This document shows positions 58,953 to 64,000 of a stretch of 64,000 bases of DNA, one piece after another. The notes below the pieces were generated by a model. It saw only the letters and a program-made list of their open reading frames with translations, was not told the DNA's origin and did not search any database. How positions within the stretch are numbered: the first letter of the stretch is position 1; each line of letters opens with the position of its first letter. A program made the position numbers and the translations under genes. Source of the DNA: Lysobacter sp. TY2-98. Its GTDB lineage: Bacteria > Pseudomonadota > Gammaproteobacteria > Xanthomonadales > Xanthomonadaceae. Location: contig NZ_CP031413.1 in NCBI RefSeq assembly GCF_003367355.1, positions 1,902,921 to 1,966,920 on the forward strand. Direction: 5' to 3'.

Positions 58953-60160
58953 CGACCGCACCGTTCGATCATCTGATACTGGGCGCATCGCTCGCGACGC
59001 TCGATGGCGCCGACTACGGCGCGATTCGCGACGGCGCGATCGCGTGGCGCGACGGTCTGATCGCCTACGTCGGTCCGCGCGCCGAGTTGCCGGGTGAACC
59101 GTCGTCGATCGCGCGCGTCGTCGAACGCGTGGAAGGCTGGATCACGCCCGGCCTGGTCGATTGCCACACGCACGCGGTATTCGCCGGCGATCGCGCCGTC
59201 GAGTTCGAGATGCGACTGCAAGGCGCGACGTACGAGCAGGTCGCGCGCGCCGGCGGCGGCATCCTGTCGACCGTACGCGCTGTGCGCGAAGCGTCCGAAG
59301 AGGTGCTGTATGCGCAGTCGAAACCGCGCATCGACGCGCTCCGCGCCGACGGCGTAACCACGCTCGAAATCAAATCCGGATACGGCCTCGACTTCGAGAA
59401 CGAACGCAAGATGCTGCGCGTGGCGCGTCGCTTCGGCGACGAAAGCCTCACGGTTCGAACGACCTATCTCGCAGCGCACGCATTGCCGCCGGAGTACGCG
59501 GGGCGCGCGGACGATTACATCGACGCCGCCATCGACTGGCTGCCGAAGCTGCACGCGGAAGGCCTCGTCGATGCGGTGGATGCGTTCTGCGAAGGCATCG
59601 GCTTCTCGCCCGCACAGACACGTCGGCTCTTCGAGCGCGCGCGCGCGCTCGGGCTACCGGTGAAGCTGCATGCCGACCAGCTCAGCGACCTCGAGGGCGG
59701 TGCGATTGTCGCGGAGTTCGGCGGGCTGTCGGCCGACCACGTCGAACACACCAACGACGCCGCGGTGCGCGCGATGGCGCAGGCCGGCACCGTCGCCGTG
59801 CTGCTGCCCGGCGCGTTCCACGTGCTGCGCGAGACGAAGCTGCCGCCAATCGATGCATTCCGCGCGCATGGCGTACCGATGGCGATCGCGACCGACTGCA
59901 ATCCCGGCACCTCGCCGCTGCTGTCATTGCGTCAGGCGATGCAACTCGCCTGCACACATTTCCGCCTCACGCCGGAAGATGCGCTGCGCGGCGCGACCGT
60001 GCACGCAGCGCGCGCGCTCGGCCTGGCCGATCGCGGCGTGCTGCGGGTCGGCCTTCGCGCGGATCTCGCGCTCTGGCGCGTGAACCACCCCGCCGAGCTC
60101 TGCTACTGGCTGGGCGGCGACATGCTCGACACGCGCTGGGTCGCCGGCCGGCCCCACTGA
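58949..60160 (+). CDS. hutI: Imidazolonepropionase
   Basis: HutI hydrolyses 4-imidazolone-5-propionate to N-formimidoylglutamate in histidine degradation. The 403-residue amidohydrolase has the metal-binding [16 protein letters not shown] near residue 68, [40 protein letters not shown], and the catalytic Asp in [11 protein letters not shown]. The length is normal. The start ATG at 58949 overlaps the clcA stop (ATGA). The M19 dipeptidase gene begins 25 bp after its stop. With HutU, HutF and HutG elsewhere in the window, all but the first enzyme (HutH) are present. Confidence 0.96.
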   Translation: MTTAPFDHLILGASLATLDGADYGAIRDGAIAWRDGLIAYVGPRAELPGEPSSIARVVERVEGWITPGLVDCHTHAVFAGDRAVEFEMRLQGATYEQVARAGGGILSTVRAVREASEEVLYAQSKPRIDALRADGVTTLEIKSGYGLDFENERKMLRVARRFGDESLTVRTTYLAAHALPPEYAGRADDYIDAAIDWLPKLHAEGLVDAVDAFCEGIGFSPAQTRRLFERARALGLPVKLHADQLSDLEGGAIVAEFGGLSADHVEHTNDAAVRAMAQAGTVAVLLPGAFHVLRETKLPPIDAFRAHGVPMAIATDCNPGTSPLLSLRQAMQLACTHFRLTPEDALRGATVHAARALGLADRGVLRVGLRADLALWRVNHPAELCYWLGGDMLDTRWVAGRPH

Positions 60161-60185
60161 TTCCGACACCGAAATGGAGCACGCC

Positions 60186-61403
60186 ATGCGACGCACCGCC
60201 CTGCCGGTCCTCCTGCTGCTGCCGACGCTCGCGTTCGCCGCCCAACCGCGTCCCACTCCGGCGGAATTCGCGAACGATGCCGTCATCGTCGACACGCACA
60301 TCGATGCGCCCAGCGAACTGCTGAAGTCGTGGCGCGATCTATGCAACGAAACACCGGATCGCGAATTCGATGCGGAGAAGGCCCATCGCGGCGGACTCGA
60401 TGTCGCCTTCATGTCAATCTACACCTCGCCCGAGGAAGACACTGCCGGCACCGCCCGGCAGAAGGCGCACATGGAGATCGACGCGGTCGAAGCGATGACG
60501 GCGCGCTGCAGTTCGGAGTTCGCGAAGATCACCGAACCCGGCGACTACCTGCGCCTGCAGGAGCAGGGCCATCGCGTGCTGCTCGCACTCGGCATGGAGA
60601 ACGGCGCACCGATCGGCGACGACCTGTCGCAGTTGCAGGTTTTTCATGACCGCGGCGTCCGCTACATCACCCTCGCACACAGTCACAGCAATCGCATCGC
60701 CGACGGTTCGTATTCGCTCGATCGACCGTGGCATGGGCTCAGCCCGTTCGGCGAAAAGGTCGTCGCGGAGATGAACCGACTCGGCATCATGGTCGACGTC
60801 TCGCATCTGTCCGACGAATCCGTCGAAGACGTGCTGCGCGTGACGAAGACGCCGGTGATCGCCAGCCATTCGGGGCTACGGCACTTCACCCCGGACTTCG
60901 AACGCAACCTCAGCGACGCGCTCGCGAAGAAGATCGCCAAGGCCGGCGGCGTCGTGCAGATCACCTTCGGCAGCGGCTTCATCGACGCACGCGCCGCCGC
61001 CGATACCACGGCTTACTTTCGTGAACTCGCGAAGTTCCAGCACGCGCAGAACGAGGCAAAGGCGCGCGGCGAAGCGGTGCAATCGTTCGAGGACTGGGAC
61101 GCCGCTTGGGACAAGTCGCATCCGAAGTACGCGACGAAGCTGTCGCAGGTGGTCGATCAGATCGACTACGCGATCAAGCTGATCGGCGAGGATCACGTCG
61201 GAATCGGCTCGGACTTCGACGGCGTGTCGGGCGCACTGCCCGAAGGCCTCCGGAGCATCGCCGACTACCCCAACCTGATCCAGGCGCTGCGCGATCGCGG
61301 TTATTCCGACGCGACCATTCGCAAGGTGCTCGGCGGCAATCTGATGCGCGTGTGGAAGGACGTGGATATGGCCGGCGCAAAGCTGCGAGGGGAGATGCGC
61401 TGA
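60186..61403 (+). CDS. M19 (membrane/renal-type) dipeptidase
   Basis: A 405-residue exported zinc dipeptidase. The ATG at 60186 follows TGGAG at good spacing; an upstream in-frame ATG at 60174 is less likely. The signal is MRRTALPVLLLLPTLAFAA. Metal ligands are in VIVDTHIDAPSELL, RYITLAHSHSNRIAD, MVDVSHLSDESVEDV and GSDFDGVSGALPEG, matching the binuclear M19 site. It cleaves dipeptides, including some with D-residues in other members. It is 25 bp downstream of hutI on the same strand and would feed amino acids, perhaps histidine-containing peptides, into catabolism; that link is an inference. Confidence 0.9.
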   Translation: MRRTALPVLLLLPTLAFAAQPRPTPAEFANDAVIVDTHIDAPSELLKSWRDLCNETPDREFDAEKAHRGGLDVAFMSIYTSPEEDTAGTARQKAHMEIDAVEAMTARCSSEFAKITEPGDYLRLQEQGHRVLLALGMENGAPIGDDLSQLQVFHDRGVRYITLAHSHSNRIADGSYSLDRPWHGLSPFGEKVVAEMNRLGIMVDVSHLSDESVEDVLRVTKTPVIASHSGLRHFTPDFERNLSDALAKKIAKAGGVVQITFGSGFIDARAAADTTAYFRELAKFQHAQNEAKARGEAVQSFEDWDAAWDKSHPKYATKLSQVVDQIDYAIKLIGEDHVGIGSDFDGVSGALPEGLRSIADYPNLIQALRDRGYSDATIRKVLGGNLMRVWKDVDMAGAKLRGEMR

Positions 61404-61603
61404 GCAGTGGGCACGGTGGGGATCGCCGCGGTAGCCGGCGTATCCGCAGCGTCCGCGCTGCAAGCACGTGCCCGGCGGCCCGCGCCTCCGCCCTCCCCGG
61501 CCTGATCGACCTGGCACGCGGTCGTCGGCCGCATCCTGAGACCAAGTCAACCGCCGACGCGACCACGCGTTGGCGGTGACGGTTTCCATCGGTCGAGGTC
61601 GCC

Positions 61604-62632
61604 ATGCGTCACTGGCGTTGGTTCGTAGTCGCGTTGCTGTTCGTCGTCGCCATCGATGTGCTCGCGCAGGTGCGCGAGGGCCGCTTCGCGCAGATCCTGC
61701 GTGCACGCGCGGCGCAGCGTCATGCGAATGCGGAAATGGTGACGGGCGGTGATCCGCGCGCGCCGATCACCGCACCCGGCGACTATCGATACGAGATCCA
61801 GCACGACGGCATCACGCGGTTGTATCGCGTGCATGTGCCGCACGGCTATCGCGCCGGCCAGCCGATGCCGATGCTCGTCGCACTGCATGGCGGCGGTGGC
61901 GATATGGATTGGCAGGCCGACGATTCCAAGTACGGACTCATCACCGCGTCTGAAGCGCATGGGTTTATCGCGGTCTTTCCCAACGGCTTCAGCCGCATGC
62001 CGGGCGGTCACCTCGCGACATGGAATGCGGGCCGCTGCTGCGCCGCCGCGCGCGATCGCAACGTCGACGATGTGGGCTTCATCCGCAGCGTCGTCGACAA
62101 CGTCGAACACCAGCTCGACGTCGACCACTCGCGCGTCTACGCGACCGGCATGTCGAACGGCGGAATGATGGCGTACCGCCTCGCCTGCGACGCCGCGGAT
62201 GTGTTCCGCGCGATCGCACCGGTGGCGGGCACCGACAACACCGCGCGCTGCGCGCCATCGCGTCCGGTCGCGATCGCGCATTTCCACGCGCGCGACGACG
62301 ACCACGTGCTGTTCAACGGCGGTGCGGGCGCCGAGGCGTTCCGCGATCGGTCGATGGTCACCGACTTCACGTCGGTGCCGGCGACGATCGATCGCTGGAC
62401 GCGTTACGACGGGTGCAGTGCACCGCCACGTCGCGTGCTCAGCGTGCCGGGCGCGTACTGCGAGCTGCGCGCGCCCTGCAACGGTGGTGCCCAGGTGCAG
62501 CTTTGCGTCACAGAAACCGGCGCGCACTCCTGGCCGGGCGGCCACAAGGATCGCGGCGAGCCGGCTTCGCAGGCGATTTCCGCGAACGACGTGATGTGGC
62601 GATTCTTCGAATCGCTGCCACCGCGGTCGTGA
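61604..62632 (+). CDS. Secreted alpha/beta-hydrolase esterase (LpqC/PHB depolymerase-type)
   Basis: A 342-residue exported esterase. The signal MRHWRWFVVALLFVVAIDVLA precedes a short linker. The alpha/beta fold shows the oxyanion segment PMLVALHGGGGDMDW, the nucleophile serine in YATGMSNGGMMAYRLAC (GxSxG), an Asp in AIAHFHARDDDHV and a His in ETGAHSWPGGH. These features match the family of short-chain PHB depolymerase/feruloyl esterase-like enzymes. Extra Cys residues (NAGRCCAAARD, GAYCELRAPC, LCVTE) suggest disulfides. The substrate is not known. A strong terminator follows; the next gene (THX) is convergent. Confidence 0.88.
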   Translation: MRHWRWFVVALLFVVAIDVLAQVREGRFAQILRARAAQRHANAEMVTGGDPRAPITAPGDYRYEIQHDGITRLYRVHVPHGYRAGQPMPMLVALHGGGGDMDWQADDSKYGLITASEAHGFIAVFPNGFSRMPGGHLATWNAGRCCAAARDRNVDDVGFIRSVVDNVEHQLDVDHSRVYATGMSNGGMMAYRLACDAADVFRAIAPVAGTDNTARCAPSRPVAIAHFHARDDDHVLFNGGAGAEAFRDRSMVTDFTSVPATIDRWTRYDGCSAPPRRVLSVPGAYCELRAPCNGGAQVQLCVTETGAHSWPGGHKDRGEPASQAISANDVMWRFFESLPPRS

Positions 62633-62668
62633 CGTCAAGACGCGGGATGCCGCCGACTCCGTCAACGA

Positions 62669-62695
62669 AAAAGCCCCGCTTTCGCGGGGCTTTTC
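62669..62695. terminator. Bidirectional terminator between the esterase and THX genes
   Basis: Perfect 11-bp stem AAAAGCCCCGC / GCGGGGCTTTT around a TTTC loop, with A residues before and T residues after it. It ends the esterase transcript and probably the convergent THX transcript. Confidence 0.9.
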
Positions 62696-62716
62696 TGCAT
62701 CAGCCGAAGCCGGTGC

Positions 62717-62911
62717 TTATTCCTTCGACGCCGCCTTCTTCACCGCGACCTTCTTGGTCGCCGGCGCCTTGGCCACGGTCTTGGTCGCCTTCTTCGCCAC
62801 CGGCGCGGCGGCCGCGCCCGTGCTCACGGTCGTCGCCTTGCTGCTGCGCGCGTTGCCGTAGCTGGAGTTGTAGCGCTTGCCCTTGGCGGTCTTGCGGTCG
62901 CCCTTACCCAT
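62717..62911 (-). CDS. 30S ribosomal protein THX with Lys/Ala-rich tail
   Basis: A 64-residue basic protein beginning MGKGDRKTAKGKRYNSSYGN, which is the signature of ribosomal protein THX (bS31), a small stabiliser of the 30S head in some bacteria. After the core comes a low-complexity Ala/Val/Lys tail (AAAAPVAKKATKTVAKAPAT), unlike the shorter thermophile protein. Such tails are common in Xanthomonadaceae copies. It faces the esterase gene with a shared terminator between. The start is the only ATG that gives the signature. Confidence 0.88.
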   Translation of the reverse strand: MGKGDRKTAKGKRYNSSYGNARSSKATTVSTGAAAAPVAKKATKTVAKAPATKKVAVKKAASKE

Positions 62912-63039
62912 CGTGGTGCTCCTGGAATCTGAGAAGTGAATCGGCGCCGCGATCGCGGGCCTGCGGACGAGCCGCGTGAAAGATCGCGCCTGCGCGCGAG
63001 GCTGCGAAGCCTAGCACAGCCGGCGCCGCCGCCGGCCCG

Positions 63040-63471
63040 TCAGGGCGTGCAGCAGGTCGCGTCGTGGCGGTTCTGCAGGCGCAGGTTGAGCACGTGGGCG
63101 ACACCCACCAGCGTGCCGCCGATGGTCATCGACACGGCGTGCAGCAGCGGCGATGCGTGCAGCGGGGCGTAGAGCACGCCCAGCCACAGCGCGACGAGGC
63201 CGGGCACCAGCAGCCTCAACGCCCGCAGCACGCCATGCCGGCGGTAGCCACGGATCAGGCTGTAGAAGCCCAGTGCGCTGGCGAACAACACGAAGCCCAG
63301 CTCGAAATCGTCGTCGAGCCAAGCCGCGAGCCCCAGCGACGGCAGCAGCGCGATGATCAGAGGCAGCGCCGCACAATGCACCGCACACAGCAGCGACCCC
63401 GTGGCGCCGATCCGGTCCAGGATCGGCGTTGCAGGGGGATGCGGAGTCGCGTGCGGAGGCGAGGCGGCCAT
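63040..63471 (-). CDS. MerC-domain integral membrane protein
   Basis: A 143-residue membrane protein with four hydrophobic segments. The MerC motif SLLCAVHCAALPLII near residues 26-40 holds the conserved Cys pair (LLCAVHC). It resembles MerC (mercury/metal uptake protein) but the tail HDATCCTP holds another Cys pair. MerC-like proteins downstream of zinc-permease genes are known to be Zur-controlled. The ATG at 63471 has no Shine-Dalgarno site. A TATAGT lies just upstream, so the mRNA may be nearly leaderless. Its own promoter overlaps a candidate Zur half-site. Confidence 0.82.
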   Translation of the reverse strand: MAASPPHATPHPPATPILDRIGATGSLLCAVHCAALPLIIALLPSLGLAAWLDDDFELGFVLFASALGFYSLIRGYRRHGVLRALRLLVPGLVALWLGVLYAPLHASPLLHAVSMTIGGTLVGVAHVLNLRLQNRHDATCCTP

Positions 63472-63490
63472 TTGAAACACTATAACATTG
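63471..63490. promoter_or_regulatory. Candidate Zur-box over the merC-like promoter
   Basis: The sequence TATAACATT (63481-63489), read on the minus strand as AATGTTATA, is a full Zur half-site as known for proteobacteria. The other half, over the ATG, matches only about four of nine positions. A TATAGT -10-like box lies within it. Binding is plausible only because the upstream gene is a zinc-type permease. Confidence 0.35.
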
Positions 63491-63506
63491 CGGGGCGAAC
63501 GCCCCG
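63491..63506. other. Short hairpin after the permease stop
   Basis: CGGGGC / GCCCCG around a GAAC (plus strand) loop sits directly after the permease stop, with no T tract in either direction. It may mark the end of the permease mRNA or only be part of the spacer of the merC promoter. Confidence 0.4.
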
Positions 63507-64000
63507 TCAATGCTCCAGCGCCACCGCCGCGCGGGCCGCATGCGCACGCCGCACCGACGGCACGGCCTGCGCCAGGATCGCCGCCACCGCCAGCATCCAC
63601 ACGATGAGCGCGCCGCTCGGCAGGTCGAGCACGGCCGAGACGGCGAGCCCGAGCACGTAACCCGCGATGCCGATCAGGTAGGCCGCGACGAGCTGTTTGC
63701 GCCCCACCATGCCCGCCGTCGCCAGCGCCGGCACGATCAGGCTCGCGAACACGAGGTAGACGCCGACCAGCTGCACCGACGCGGTGATCGCCAGCGCGAA
63801 CAGCGCATAGAAGACGAGGCCCTTCAGCTGGCCGCGGCGCATCCACATGAAGGCGAGCAGCACGACCGACAGGATCAGCGCCGGGATCAGCTGCGCGTAG
63901 CTCACCCACAGAATCTGCCCGACCAGAAGATCCTTGAGGTGCTCACCGCCCTGCGGATTGTTCGCGAGGAGCAACAGTCCGCCGGTCGCGGCCAGCGCGA
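63507..64000 (-). CDS. Zinc/manganese-type ABC transporter permease (5' part beyond window)
   Basis: The C-terminal 160 or so residues of an inner-membrane permease of the ZnuB/MntB family. The visible part has hydrophobic helices (ILWVSYAQLIPALILSVVLLAFMWM, GLVFYALFALAITASVQLVGVYLVFASLIVPALATAGMVG and GIAGYVLGLAVSAVLDLPSGALIVWMLAV). The segment VQLVGVYLVFASLIVPALA is typical of this family. It is upstream of the MerC gene on the same strand, with 35 bp between. The frame is open beyond base 64000, so the protein is truncated here. ZnuB is the likely function but the partner genes lie outside. Confidence 0.85.
   Translation of the reverse strand, partial: ALAATGGLLLLANNPQGGEHLKDLLVGQILWVSYAQLIPALILSVVLLAFMWMRRGQLKGLVFYALFALAITASVQLVGVYLVFASLIVPALATAGMVGRKQLVAAYLIGIAGYVLGLAVSAVLDLPSGALIVWMLAVAAILAQAVPSVRRAHAARAAVALEH

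Noticed and set aside
63491..63506. Hairpin after the permease as an intrinsic terminator
   Set aside because: The stem is only six pairs and lacks a T tract on either strand.

Overview
The window is GC-rich chromosomal DNA from a gammaproteobacterium of the Xanthomonadaceae, most likely Lysobacter or a close relative. This is an inference from family-level gene content. It rests on the block surE / truD-ispF-ispD-ftsB-eno-kdsA-pyrG, an M4 secreted protease, a TonB-dependent receptor with no DNA for a lifestyle island around it, a proteobacterial MotAB pair, and above all an effector carrying the XVIPCD C-terminal signal used by the antibacterial type IV secretion system of Xanthomonadales. 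No rRNA, tRNA, CRISPR array, transposase or prophage was recognised.

Layout. 1-8.5 kb: housekeeping genes, nearly all on the minus strand with start/stop overlaps (partial surE, an Smr protein, a small lipoprotein, truD, ispF, an interposed exported protein, ispD, ftsB, eno, kdsA, pyrG). 8.6-16 kb: an Ala-rich exported protein, parE, an orphan Xre/MbcA-type antitoxin, hutG, glutathione reductase and a DadA-like oxidase. 16-21.6 kb: M4 metalloprotease, SlyD, two NlpC/P60 peptidases, an acyl-CoA thioesterase and a dicarboxylate/amino-acid symporter. 21.8-32.2 kb: alkaline phosphatase plus a membrane protein, a HemJ-like protein, a methyltransferase, intracellular PHA depolymerase, a PadR/HAAS pair, a 59-codon small gene, a cyclophilin, motB-motA and a BON protein. 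32.3-45.7 kb: a TonB-dependent receptor, a DUF72 protein, an EamA transporter/DUF6058/76-residue operon opposite a LysR regulator, a second EamA transporter, cupin, glyoxalase, DoxX, S4 protein, and the divergent tesA versus ybbA-ybbP-like set.

45.9-48.1 kb is the most notable locus. It holds a lipoprotein gene followed 12 bp later by a cytoplasmic-looking DUF2235 alpha/beta hydrolase with a GxSxG serine and a C-terminal XVIPCD. This is the architecture of an immunity/effector pair for contact-dependent killing by the X-T4SS. The secretion apparatus is not in the window. It is followed by a 549-bp gap rich in strong hairpins.

48.9-64 kb: small membrane and exported proteins, hutU with a DUF3253 gene, a type I phosphodiesterase, hutF, a ClC antiporter overlapping hutI, an M19 dipeptidase, a secreted esterase, ribosomal protein THX, a MerC-like protein and the 3' part of a zinc-type ABC permease. 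Four histidine-degradation genes (hutG, hutU, hutF, hutI) are dispersed over this window and together give the HutF/HutG route from urocanate to glutamate; hutH is not here. Start codons were chosen by Shine-Dalgarno spacing, overlap and signal-peptide position; alternatives are stated where real.
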